From contig NZ_NHSN01000016.1 in assembly GCF_016653405.1 (NCBI RefSeq), positions 1 through 64,000 on the forward strand: a DNA stretch of 64,000 nt. The letters run 5' to 3'. Source of the DNA: Halorhodospira halophila (lineage in GTDB: Bacteria; Pseudomonadota; Gammaproteobacteria; Nitrococcales; Halorhodospiraceae). The translations under genes and the position numbers were made by a program. Shown piece by piece: positions 27,455 to 36,095 of this stretch. Position 1 is the stretch's first letter, and each line of letters starts with the position of its first letter. The notes beneath the pieces are model-generated. The model made no database searches, was not told the origin of the DNA, and saw only the letters and a list, made by a program, of their open reading frames with translations.

Positions 27455-28870
27455 TCAGCGCGGCCGACCGGCGAGGGCATGCAGCACCTCGCCCAGGCAG
27501 GCAGTCAGCCGGCGAGCCGCGTCGAGGTGCAGGAACTCGTCCGGGCCGTGGGCGTTGGAGCCGGGCCCGGCCACGCCGGTGACCAGGTACTGCGCCGCGG
27601 GGAAACGCCGCTCCAGCCAGTTGAGCAGCGGGATGGTCCCGCCCTCGCCCATGTGCACCGGTGCCGCTCCGAAGTGGCCCTGCGAGGCCTCCTCCAGGGC
27701 GCCGGAGAGCCATGGCTCAGGCTCCGGCGCGGCCCAGCCGGAAGCCACCGCATCGGGCTCGAAGCGCACCCGCGCCCGGGCCGGCGGATCCTCGCAGAAC
27801 AGCGTCTCCAGCCCCTCGGCCACGGCCTCCGCATCGACGGTGGGGGGCAGGCGGAGCGCCAGCTTGGTGGCGGTGAACGGGCGCAGCACGTTGCCGGCGG
27901 CCTCCACCGGGGGCAGCCCCTCGGCACCGACCACCTCCAGCGTGGCGCGCCAGGTGCGATCGAGGATGCGCTCGGCGGGGTCTTCGGACTGCGCCTCGAC
28001 CCCGCGCAGGAAGGGGTAGCGGTCGCGAGTCAGGTCGCCGAGCACGGCGCCGGCGTGCTCGGCCTGCTGCCGGCGCAGACCGGGGATGGTGACGCCGCAG
28101 AGCTGCGGCAGTACGCGGCCGGTCTCGGGATCCTCAAGGCGGCTGAGGAGCTGGCGCAGGATGCGGAAACTCGACGGCACCACGCCGCCGGCGTCGCCGG
28201 AGTGCACCCCCTCACGGAGCACATCCACGCGCAGGGTACCGGTGATCATGCCGCGCAGCGAGGTGGTATTCCACAGTCGGTCGTAGGTCCCGCACCCGGC
28301 GTCGGGGCAGACGATGAGATCCGGCTGGCCGATGCGCGGTGCCAGGGCATCGAGGTAGGCCGGCAGGTCGAAACTGCCGCTCTCCTCGCACGCCTCGATG
28401 ACCAGCACGCAGCGGGGATGGCGCAGCCCCGCCGCCTGCAACTCGGCGATGGCCACCACCGCCGAGAAGACGGCGTAGCCGTCGTCCACCGCACCGCGCC
28501 CGTAGAGCCGGCCCTCGCGCACCACCGGCTCCCAGGGACCGAGGCCATCAGACCAGCCCGTATTCTCCGGCTGTTTGTCCAGGTGACCGTAAAGCAACGC
28601 AGTGCCCGCCGAATCGTCGCTTCCGGGCAGATCGACGAACAGCAGCGGGGTCCGCCCCTCGAGCCGCTCGATGCCCACCTCTGCACCGGGCAGGTGGCGC
28701 TGACAGAAGGCCTCCGCCAGCTCCAGCGCCCGGTCCAAGTGGCCGTTGGCCGCCCACTCCGGGTCGAAGTGCGGCGATCGGGCCGGGATGCGCACGAACT
28801 GCTCCAGGGCCGGCAGGGCCTCCCGGTTCCAGGTATCGATCACCCGCTGCGTTTCCAGGACGTTAGCCAC
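27455..28870 (-). CDS. M20 family metallopeptidase (dipeptidase/deacylase)
   Basis: Cytoplasmic dinuclear zinc hydrolase of the carnosinase/ArgE group; the substrate is unknown. In the 471-residue protein metal ligands can be seen in YGHLDKQP (His), GRGAVDDGYA (bridging Asp), EACEESGS (catalytic Glu and ligand), CPDAG (Asp) and SNAHGPDEF (His). The lid domain lies around residues 200-330. The GTG start at 28870 overlaps the macrodomain gene by 8 nt, so these two are co-translated. Confidence 0.9.
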   Translation of the reverse strand: MANVLETQRVIDTWNREALPALEQFVRIPARSPHFDPEWAANGHLDRALELAEAFCQRHLPGAEVGIERLEGRTPLLFVDLPGSDDSAGTALLYGHLDKQPENTGWSDGLGPWEPVVREGRLYGRGAVDDGYAVFSAVVAIAELQAAGLRHPRCVLVIEACEESGSFDLPAYLDALAPRIGQPDLIVCPDAGCGTYDRLWNTTSLRGMITGTLRVDVLREGVHSGDAGGVVPSSFRILRQLLSRLEDPETGRVLPQLCGVTIPGLRRQQAEHAGAVLGDLTRDRYPFLRGVEAQSEDPAERILDRTWRATLEVVGAEGLPPVEAAGNVLRPFTATKLALRLPPTVDAEAVAEGLETLFCEDPPARARVRFEPDAVASGWAAPEPEPWLSGALEEASQGHFGAAPVHMGEGGTIPLLNWLERRFPAAQYLVTGVAGPGSNAHGPDEFLHLDAARRLTACLGEVLHALAGRPR

Positions 28871-29408
28871 CTTGTTCCTCCGCCAGCTCTTGAATCACTT
28901 GGTCGTGGATGCTGCGCGCTGACTCGTCGGCGAGGACGAAGCAGGCGCGCCGTACGTGCCGGAGCTGCGCCGCCGTGCTGCGCAGGGTGCCCACGGCGAC
29001 GCGGGCGGCGCGCTCCATGGGAAACCCGAAGGCACCAGTGGACAACGCCGGCATGGCCAGGCTGGTCAGCCAGTGCTCCTCGGCGCGGCGCAGCGCGTTG
29101 CGGTAGCAGGCGGCGAGCAGCTGCTCGCCGGGCTCGTCGACGCCGTAGACCGGCCCGAGGCAGTGGATGACGTGCCGGTTCGGCAGGGCGAAGCCGGAGG
29201 TGATCACCGCCTGCCCCGGCTGGATGGGCGCCAGCGGCCGGCACGCTTCGGCCAGCTCCGGGCCGGCGGCGCGATGCAACGCGCCAGCGACCCCGCCGCC
29301 GGGCATCAGCTGGGCATTGGCGGCATTGACCACGGCATCGCAATCATCCTGGGCGGCAATGTCCCCCACCCGCGTCTCTACAATGAGATCCGCGAATCGT
29401 GCCTGCAT
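28863..29408 (-). CDS. Macrodomain protein (O-acetyl-ADP-ribose deacetylase-like)
   Basis: Single macrodomain of 181 residues, predicted to bind or hydrolyse ADP-ribose derivatives. Diagnostic segments are GDIAAQDDCDAVVNAANAQL, MPGGGVAGALHRAAG and PALSTGAFGFP. ATG 29408 has AGGAGGGAGG upstream; longer in-frame starts have no such site. It is coupled to the downstream M20 peptidase, a pairing whose meaning is unclear. Confidence 0.92.
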   Translation of the reverse strand: MQARFADLIVETRVGDIAAQDDCDAVVNAANAQLMPGGGVAGALHRAAGPELAEACRPLAPIQPGQAVITSGFALPNRHVIHCLGPVYGVDEPGEQLLAACYRNALRRAEEHWLTSLAMPALSTGAFGFPMERAARVAVGTLRSTAAQLRHVRRACFVLADESARSIHDQVIQELAEEQGG

Positions 29409-29487
29409 CCTCCCTCCTGACAACGGCGCCCGGCAACCGGCTGGCCACCGGGGCAACGTGACAAGGCCTCTTCCGGGAAGGTAGCAG

Positions 29488-30294
29488 TCAGGAGCCGCCG
29501 CGGGCCTCACGGATGGCCTCGTAGGCGGCCCGGATCTGGCGGGTCCGCTCGCCGGCGGCCTCCAGCTCCTCCTCCGAGACGCCCCGGGCAATCAGTCGGT
29601 CGGGGTGGCTCTGACTGATCGCGCGCCGGTAGGCCCTGCGCACCTCGTCACTACTCGCCCCGCGACTGAGCCCAAGCAGCCGGTAGGCGTGGTCCAGGGT
29701 CGGGCGCACGCCGCGGCGGACCGTGCCGCGGCGCAGCTCGGCCAGTCGGGCGTCGAGGTCGGCCCGAGACACCCCCACCTGGTGCCAGATGCGGCGCAGC
29801 AGTCTTTCCCGCGGCGCATCCAGGGCGCCATCAGCCAGCGCCACGCGCAGCTGGAACTCCAGAAAGCGGGCCAGCTCCTGGGGACGGTTGCGGCCAACCA
29901 CCCGCAGCAGGCCAAGCACAGGACGCAGCGGGGCGTCGGGCGCCTTGCCGCGGTTGAAGATGGTGATCGCCCGCCGGCGGCCACGCTCGTCCAGCGGCAG
30001 CTCTCCCAGCACCCGGCGGGCGGCGGCGATCTCCTGCTCGCTGACGCGGCCGTCGCTCTTGGCCAGATGACCCATGGTCAGGGCCGTAGCGCCGAGGAAA
30101 AGACGCTGCGTGCGGCCCAGGCCGCAGCCGCTCCAGACCAGCCCCACGACCTGGGTCAGGCGCACCCACAGATCGATCAGGGCCCCCACGGCCAAGCCCG
30201 CCACCGCCCCGCTCCAGCCGGCGATGAGCCAGCCGCCGAGGGTGGCGAGGATCCGCCCCGACCAGCGGCGAACTATGCGGTACGGCTGCTGCAT
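29488..30294 (-). CDS. djlA: DjlA-like co-chaperone (TerB and J domains)
   Basis: Membrane-anchored DnaK co-chaperone. The 268-residue protein has an N-terminal hydrophobic anchor with glycines (LATLGGWLIAGWSGAVAG), a TerB-like helical domain (about 70-185; MGHLAKSDGRVSEQEI), and a C-terminal J domain (about 200-268) with the HPD motif in SQSHPDRLIARG. ATG 30294 has AGGTGAGG upstream. It is divergent from the COG2907 oxidase gene. Confidence 0.93.
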   Translation of the reverse strand: MQQPYRIVRRWSGRILATLGGWLIAGWSGAVAGLAVGALIDLWVRLTQVVGLVWSGCGLGRTQRLFLGATALTMGHLAKSDGRVSEQEIAAARRVLGELPLDERGRRRAITIFNRGKAPDAPLRPVLGLLRVVGRNRPQELARFLEFQLRVALADGALDAPRERLLRRIWHQVGVSRADLDARLAELRRGTVRRGVRPTLDHAYRLLGLSRGASSDEVRRAYRRAISQSHPDRLIARGVSEEELEAAGERTRQIRAAYEAIREARGGS

Positions 30295-30440
30295 CCACCT
30301 CACCTTCCAGCGCGGGCCAAGGATACCCGAGCGGCTGCGTCGAGGGCAGCCCGCTTGCATCCCCGGCCGCGTTTTACAATGCTCGTCGATCGGGTGACCC
30401 TTAGGGGACACGGACGCTGCCAACAAGAAGGGGAATCATC

Positions 30441-31778
30441 GTGCCGGACAAGCATGTCGCAGTCGTCGGCGGAGGGATCGCCGGCGCCGGAGCCGCCTGG
30501 CTGCTGGCGGGCCGGCATCGGGTCACGCTCTTCGAGGCCGAGGACTACGTCGGTGGCCACACCTGCACCATCGACGCCCGCCTGAGCGACGGCCACCACC
30601 CGGTGGACACCGGGTTCATGGTCTTCAACCCGCGCAACTACCCCCACCTGTGCGCCCTGTTCGACCACCTGGGCATTGAGGCCCAGGCCTCGGACATGTC
30701 CTTTGCCTGCGCCGACCGCGACGACGACCTGGAGTATAACGGCGAGAGCCTGCGCGGGCTTTTCGCCCAACGGCGCAACCTGGTCCGCCCGGGCTTCCTG
30801 CGCATGGTCTACGATATCCTGCGCTTCAATCGCCGCGCCAAGCGCGATCTGGCCGGCAGCCTGGACGACCACCTGCCACTGGGCGAGTACCTGGACGCCG
30901 GCGGGTACGGCCCCGGGTTCCGCCGCCACTACCTGATGCCCATGGCCGCGGCGATCTGGTCCGCCTCGCCGAGCACCCTGCGCGCCTTCCCGGCCCGGCG
31001 CTTCCTGGCCTTCTTCCGCAACCACGGACTGCTCGATCTGGCCGACCGCCCGCAGTGGCACACCGTCCCCGGTGGCGCGCGGCGCTATATCGACCAGCTC
31101 CTGCCGGCCCTCCACGCGGTGCACACCAGCACGCCGGTGCGTCGGGTCCAGCGCCTAGACGCAGGAGGCGTGCGGCTGAGCGGTGACGACGGCGAACTGG
31201 GCGAGTTCGACGAGGTAGTCCTGGCCGCCCACGCCGACCAGACGCTGGCCATGCTCGACGCCCCCACCGACGAGGAGGCCCGGCTGCTCGGCCAATGCCG
31301 CTTCCAGGACAACCTGGCGCTGCTGCACACCGACCCCTCGGCCATGCCGCAACGCCGCCGCATCTGGGCCAGCTGGAACCACATCAGCGCCGCCGACGAG
31401 CAATCCCGGCGCCCGGTCTCGGTCACCTACTGGCTGAACCGCCTGCAGCAGGTGCCCAGCGAGCAGAACATCTTCGTCAGCCTCAACCCAGTGGACGCCA
31501 TCGACGACGCCTACGTGCAGCGGCGGCTGGCCTTCACGCACCCGGTCCTCGACGGGGACGCCGCCGCCGCCCAGGACGCGCTGCCGGCGATCCAGGGCCG
31601 CGACCGGCTGTGGTTCTGCGGCGCGTGGACCGGCTTCGGCTTCCACGAGGACGGTCTGCGCTCGGCGGTGCGCGTCGCCGAGCAGCTCGGCTGCCCGCCG
31701 CCGTGGGGCGGCGAGGCGCAGGCCGCCCCGGCCAGCGCCACCGCGGCCGCCGGACAGCCGGCGGGGGAGGCGGCATGA
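30441..31778 (+). CDS. FAD-dependent amine-oxidase-like protein (COG2907)
   Basis: The 445-residue flavoprotein has the dinucleotide motif VVGGGIAGAGAAWLLAG, EAEDYVGGHT and a C-terminal FAD segment (WFCGAWTGFGFHEDGLRSA). This subgroup is regularly encoded with DUF1365 and a Cfa-like methyltransferase, in sets linked to modified (furan or branched) fatty acids; a desaturating or oxidising step on a lipid is plausible but inferred. GTG start with AAGGGG upstream. First of five coupled genes; its stop overlaps the next start (ATGA). The C-terminal 25 residues are Ala/Gly-rich. Confidence 0.88.
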   Translation: MPDKHVAVVGGGIAGAGAAWLLAGRHRVTLFEAEDYVGGHTCTIDARLSDGHHPVDTGFMVFNPRNYPHLCALFDHLGIEAQASDMSFACADRDDDLEYNGESLRGLFAQRRNLVRPGFLRMVYDILRFNRRAKRDLAGSLDDHLPLGEYLDAGGYGPGFRRHYLMPMAAAIWSASPSTLRAFPARRFLAFFRNHGLLDLADRPQWHTVPGGARRYIDQLLPALHAVHTSTPVRRVQRLDAGGVRLSGDDGELGEFDEVVLAAHADQTLAMLDAPTDEEARLLGQCRFQDNLALLHTDPSAMPQRRRIWASWNHISAADEQSRRPVSVTYWLNRLQQVPSEQNIFVSLNPVDAIDDAYVQRRLAFTHPVLDGDAAAAQDALPAIQGRDRLWFCGAWTGFGFHEDGLRSAVRVAEQLGCPPPWGGEAQAAPASATAAAGQPAGEAA

Positions 31779-32539
31779 TCGAAGCCCCTGCGCTCTACGT
31801 CGGTGGGGTCACCCACCGGCGCAGCATCGCGCCGCAGTACCATTTCCGCTACCGCTACGCCGCGTTCCTCTTCGACGTTGACGACCTCCCGGCGCTGGAT
31901 GCGCGGTGCCGGCTATTCGCCTACAACCGCAGCGGGCCGATCAGCCTTCACGATCGGGACTACGGCCCGCGGGACGGTACGCCGCTGCGCCCGTGGATCG
32001 ATTCGGTGCTGGCCGAGCGCGGCCTGGACACGGCGGACGGCCGCGTCCTGCTGCTGACCGTGCCCCGAGTGCTCAACCACGCCTTCAATCCGCTGTCGGT
32101 GTGGTTCTGCCTCGACCGGGACGAGCGCCCGCGCGCCGTGCTCTGCGAGGTGCACAACACCTTCGGCGAGGTCTACGGCTACCTGCTCCACCAGGACGGG
32201 GCGCCCATGCCTTTCCCCATTCGCAGCCAGGCCACCAAGGTCTTTCACGTCTCGCCGTTCCTGCCCGTCGACGGCGAGTACCGCTTCCGCTTCTCGGCGC
32301 TGACCGAGTCGCTGGCGGTGGCCATCGGCTACCATGGCGAGGAGGGGCGCCGCCTGTCGGCGGTGCAGACCGGTGAGCGCCGTTCGCTGACCGACGGTCA
32401 GCTGCTGCGCATCCTCGGCCGGCTGCCGCCGCCGGGGATCCGCGCCCTGGTCGGCATCCACTGGCAGGCGCTGAAGATCTACCTGCGCGGTGGCCGATTC
32501 CACAGCAAACCCGAATCACCCAAGGAGCTCGTTGGATGA
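31775..32539 (+). CDS. DUF1365 family protein
   Basis: The 254-residue protein has the DUF1365 hallmarks: an early YVGGVTHRRS, RVLNHAFNPLSVWFC, VHNTFGE and KVFHVSPFLPVDG. Biochemical role unknown; the family co-occurs with Cfa-like methyltransferases and COG2907 flavoproteins, suggesting lipid modification. It overlaps its neighbours by four nt on both sides (ATGA), so stoichiometric co-translation is likely. Confidence 0.9.
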   Translation: MIEAPALYVGGVTHRRSIAPQYHFRYRYAAFLFDVDDLPALDARCRLFAYNRSGPISLHDRDYGPRDGTPLRPWIDSVLAERGLDTADGRVLLLTVPRVLNHAFNPLSVWFCLDRDERPRAVLCEVHNTFGEVYGYLLHQDGAPMPFPIRSQATKVFHVSPFLPVDGEYRFRFSALTESLAVAIGYHGEEGRRLSAVQTGERRSLTDGQLLRILGRLPPPGIRALVGIHWQALKIYLRGGRFHSKPESPKELVG

Positions 32540-33759
32540 CGCAGATCAGCCAAACCGGATCTGCCCGCACACAACCCGGTGTGCCGCTGGCAGCGCGGCC
32601 GCTGATCCGTTGGCTGGCGCGCTTTCGCACCGGCACCTTGCGCCTGCACCTGCCCGACGGCCGCTCGCTGATGTTCGGCGGCGAGATCGATGGCCCAGCT
32701 GCCGAGATGACCCTGCACCGGCCGGCCCGACTGGTCGCGCGCGTCCTGCACCGCGGCGACATCGGCTTCGCCGAGAGCTTCATGGCCGGCGAGTGGGACA
32801 CCCCGGCGCTGGCGCCGCTGATCCAGGTGATGGCCAGCAATGAACACGCCTACAACGCCACGCCGGCAGGGCGCTGGTACACCCGCGCCCTGCTCGGGCT
32901 GCTGCACCGACTGCGCGCCAACACCCTGCGCGGCAGCCGGCGCAACATCGCCTACCACTACGACCTGGGCAACGACTTCTACCGCCTGTGGCTGGACGAG
33001 ACCATGACCTACTCCTCGGCACTCTTCGCCGAGCCCGAACAGCCACTGGCCGACGCACAGCGCAACAAGTACCGGCGCACCCTCGATGAGCTGGGCGCGC
33101 AGCCCGGTGAGCGGGTGCTGGAGATCGGCTGCGGCTGGGGCGGTTTCGCCCGGGAGGCAGCCGGTGCCGGGTTGGCGGTGACCGGGCTGACGCTCTCCCG
33201 CGAGCAGCTGGCCTGGGCGCAGTCGGCGCTGGCCGAGGCGGACCTGAACGACCGGGCCGATCTGCGCCTGCAGGACTACCGCGAGGTGTCCGGGCAGTTC
33301 GACCACATCGTCTCCATCGAGATGTTCGAGGCCGTCGGCCAGGAGCACTGGCCCGCCTTCTTCGACACCGTCTACCGCTGCCTGCGCCCCGGCGGGCGGG
33401 CTCTGCTGCAGATCATTACCATCGACGAGGCATCCTGGCCGGTCTACACCGGTGGCCCGGACTTCATCCAGCGCTACATCTTCCCCGGCGGCATGCTGCC
33501 CACCGAGCACCACGTCCGCGAGGGCCTCGGCGCCGCCGGGCTGCACTGCGAGCGGGTGACCAGCCACGCCGGTGATTACGCCGACACGCTGCTGGCGTGG
33601 CATGAGCGTTTCCTCGCCTGTAGCGACCAGGTCCGGGCACAGGGCTTTGACGAGCGCTTCCGGCGCATGTGGCGCTATTACCTCGGCTACTGCGAGGGCG
33701 GCTTCCGTTGCGGGCGCATCGATCTGCAGCGTTTCCTGGTCCGGCGCCCGCATGCCTGA
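32536..33759 (+). CDS. Cyclopropane-fatty-acid synthase-like SAM methyltransferase (UfaM-like)
   Basis: Predicted to methylate unsaturated acyl chains of membrane phospholipids with SAM. The 407-residue protein has the substrate segment YHYDLGNDFYRLWLD, the SAM motif VLEIGCGWGGFA and the conserved MTYSSALF, SIEMFEAVG and FIQRYIFPGG. Classical Cfa makes cyclopropanes; the partners COG2907 and DUF1365 point rather to the UfaM type of the furan fatty acid route. It overlaps the MerR gene by 8 nt. Confidence 0.9.
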   Translation: MTQISQTGSARTQPGVPLAARPLIRWLARFRTGTLRLHLPDGRSLMFGGEIDGPAAEMTLHRPARLVARVLHRGDIGFAESFMAGEWDTPALAPLIQVMASNEHAYNATPAGRWYTRALLGLLHRLRANTLRGSRRNIAYHYDLGNDFYRLWLDETMTYSSALFAEPEQPLADAQRNKYRRTLDELGAQPGERVLEIGCGWGGFAREAAGAGLAVTGLTLSREQLAWAQSALAEADLNDRADLRLQDYREVSGQFDHIVSIEMFEAVGQEHWPAFFDTVYRCLRPGGRALLQIITIDEASWPVYTGGPDFIQRYIFPGGMLPTEHHVREGLGAAGLHCERVTSHAGDYADTLLAWHERFLACSDQVRAQGFDERFRRMWRYYLGYCEGGFRCGRIDLQRFLVRRPHA

Positions 33760-34648
33760 CGAGACGCCGGTCTATCCGATCCGCACCGTCGCGGAGTTCA
33801 CCGGCGTCAACCCGGTCACCCTGCGGGCGTGGGAGCGTCGCTACGGACTCATCCGTCCACACCGCACCGCCAAGGGCCACCGCCTCTACTCGGAGGGCGA
33901 TATCGCGCGGATCCGGCGGATCCTCCAGCTCCTCGACCGCGGGGTGCTGATCAGCCGGGCCCGCGAAGCGCTCGCCGCCGAGGAGAGCGGCGAGGAGATC
34001 GCCGCCGGTGAGGAGCCTTGGCCGGCCTGGCGCAGCCACCTGGCCCGGGCCCTGGCGCGTTTCGAGCCCGCCGCTCTGGACGGCGCCCTGAGCGAGCTGC
34101 TCAGCCTCTACCCGGTGGACCGGGCGGCGAGCCACGTTCTGCTGCCGGTGCTCAGCGAGCGCCTGGCCGGCGATGCCGAGGCGGTGGCCGAGGGGCACCT
34201 GCTGGCCGCTTACCTGCGCGGGCGCCTGGGGCACCTGGCCAATCGGGCGCCGGCGCAGGGCCAGGGGCAGCGCCTGCTGCTGGCCGCACCGGCGCAGCCG
34301 GGACCCGCCACCGGCGTCACCGGCGTGGCCCTGTGCATCCTGGCGCTGACCGCCCTGAACCGGGGCCACCACCCGGTACTGCTCGGCGAGGCGGTGCCGG
34401 CGGCGGCCATCGATGCCGGGGCCCGCCGCGCTGCGGCGGACCACCTGCTGCTCTACGGCGGCGCCCATCCGGCGGCAGCCTGGGACGAGGCAGTAGCCAA
34501 CCTGGCCGGCGGCTGGCCGGGCCAGACGGCGGTCACCGGCCCGGCCGCTGAGCAGCCCGATGGCCTGCCGGCCGGGGTGCGGGCCCTGGCCGGCGAGCCC
34601 CACCAGGTCATCGACCGCCTCTGCCACCCACCGCAACAGGGAGACTGA
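33752..34648 (+). CDS. MerR-family regulator with degenerate cobalamin-type domain (LitR/CarH-like)
   Basis: The 298-residue protein has an N-terminal MerR helix-turn-helix (about 8-75: TVAEFTGVNPVTLRAWERRYG, YSEGDIARI). The C-terminal part resembles the helical-bundle plus Rossmann region of B12 photoreceptors. The expected His lower-ligand motif (ExHEIG/DxHxxG type) is missing (QPGPATGV at that place), and the EH pair is EGH. So it probably does not bind adenosylcobalamin in the CarH way, like class II LitR proteins. Its position between the lipid genes and the photolyase suggests it controls this cluster. Confidence 0.8.
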   Translation: MPDETPVYPIRTVAEFTGVNPVTLRAWERRYGLIRPHRTAKGHRLYSEGDIARIRRILQLLDRGVLISRAREALAAEESGEEIAAGEEPWPAWRSHLARALARFEPAALDGALSELLSLYPVDRAASHVLLPVLSERLAGDAEAVAEGHLLAAYLRGRLGHLANRAPAQGQGQRLLLAAPAQPGPATGVTGVALCILALTALNRGHHPVLLGEAVPAAAIDAGARRAAADHLLLYGGAHPAAAWDEAVANLAGGWPGQTAVTGPAAEQPDGLPAGVRALAGEPHQVIDRLCHPPQQGD

Positions 34649-34651
34649 GCC

Positions 34652-36085
34652 GTGAGCACCGCCCTTGTCTGGCTGCGCCGGGACCTGCGCCTGGCCGATC
34701 AGCCGGCCCTGGCCCGCGCCGCACAGGCTGCGGAGCGCATCGCCCCGGTCTACATCCACGCCCCGGAGGAAGCCCGACCCGCCGCCGGCGCAGCCAGCCT
34801 GTGGTGGCTGCACCACAGCCTCGCCGCCCTGGACGCCGAGCTGGCCGCCGCCGGCAGCCGGCTTTGCCTGGACAGCGGATCGAGCGCCGAGCGGCTGTGC
34901 CACTGGGCGCAGATCAGCGACGCCACGGTGGTCTACTGCACGGCCATCGCCGAGCCGTGGGCCCGACAGCAGGAGGCTGCCGTCGCCGAGGCGCTGGCCG
35001 GGATCGGGGCCCGCCTGGAGGTCCTCCCCGACGGCCTGCTCACCGACCCGAGCGCTGTGCGCAACCGCAGCGGCACCCCGTACCGAGCCTTCACCCCCTT
35101 CTGGCGCAGTGTCCGCGCGCAGCTGGATCCACCACGTCCGACTTCGCCCCCGGCACTGCCCGGTTTGCCGGAGGCCATCCCGGAACCACAGCCGCTGGAG
35201 GCACTGGGGTTGCTGCCGCGCATCCGCTGGGACGAAAAACTGGCTGCCTCCTGGCAGCCCGGTACCGTCGGCGCCACGCAGCGCCTGGAGCGGTTCCTGG
35301 AAACGGCAGCAACCGCTTACGCCGAGCAGCGCGACTACCCGGCGCGACCAGGGACCTCGCGGCTGTCGCCGCACCTGCACTTCGGCGAGGTCAGCATCCG
35401 CACGCTCTGGCACGCCGTACACGACGCCCGGCAGGCGCAGCCGGCGGCGGCCGAGGCCCTGGACACCTTCCTTGCCGAACTGGGCTGGCGGGAGTTCGCC
35501 TACCACCTCCTCTGGCAGCAGCCGCAGCTGCACGACACACCCATCGACAAGCGGTTCGGCCGCTTCGCCTGGCGCGAGGATCCGGACGGCGCCCTGCTCG
35601 ACGCCTGGCGCCGGGGTGCGACCGGCGTACCCCTGGTGGATGCCGGCATGCGCGAGCTCTGGGCCACCGGCTGGATGCATAACCGGGTGCGCATGGTGGT
35701 CGGCTCCTTCCTGGTCAAGAACCTGCGCCTGCCCTGGCAGCACGGCGAGGCGCACTTCCGCGATACGCTGGTGGACTGGGATCTGGCCAGCAACAGCATG
35801 GGCTGGCAGTGGGTCAGCGGCTGCGGTGCCGACGCCGCCCCCTATTTCCGCGTCTTCAACCCGGTCCGCCAGGGCGAGCGCTTCGACCCGGATGGCGAGT
35901 ATGTCCGGCAGTGGGTCCCCGAGGTCGCCGGCCTGCCCAAGAGCCATATCCACCAACCCTGGGCGGCGCCCGCCGACACCCGGGCGCGCTGCGGCCTGCG
36001 CCTCGGGCACAACTACCCCGAGCCGCTGGTCGATCTGGCCACCAGCCGCAAGGAGGCGCTGGCAGCATTCCAGGCCCTCGGGTAG
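34652..36085 (+). CDS. phrB: Deoxyribodipyrimidine photolyase
   Basis: Blue-light flavoenzyme that repairs cyclobutane pyrimidine dimers. The 477-residue protein has the N-terminal antenna-binding alpha/beta domain (ALVWLRRDLRLADQ). The FAD domain has LSPHLHFGEVSIR, WREFAYHLLW, MRELWATGWMHNRVRM and DWDLASNSMGWQWVSGCG. The GTG start is 3 bp after the MerR stop with GGGAGACTG upstream. Linkage to a LitR-like regulator agrees with light control. Confidence 0.95.
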   Translation: MSTALVWLRRDLRLADQPALARAAQAAERIAPVYIHAPEEARPAAGAASLWWLHHSLAALDAELAAAGSRLCLDSGSSAERLCHWAQISDATVVYCTAIAEPWARQQEAAVAEALAGIGARLEVLPDGLLTDPSAVRNRSGTPYRAFTPFWRSVRAQLDPPRPTSPPALPGLPEAIPEPQPLEALGLLPRIRWDEKLAASWQPGTVGATQRLERFLETAATAYAEQRDYPARPGTSRLSPHLHFGEVSIRTLWHAVHDARQAQPAAAEALDTFLAELGWREFAYHLLWQQPQLHDTPIDKRFGRFAWREDPDGALLDAWRRGATGVPLVDAGMRELWATGWMHNRVRMVVGSFLVKNLRLPWQHGEAHFRDTLVDWDLASNSMGWQWVSGCGADAAPYFRVFNPVRQGERFDPDGEYVRQWVPEVAGLPKSHIHQPWAAPADTRARCGLRLGHNYPEPLVDLATSRKEALAAFQALG

Positions 36086-36095
36086 GGTAGGGTGC

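Noticed and set aside
30295-30440. LitR/PplR-type direct repeat (TRTACA-N12-TGTAYA) before the COG2907 gene
   Set aside because: Only TTTTACAAT is present at 30372-30380 and no second half-site follows at the right distance.
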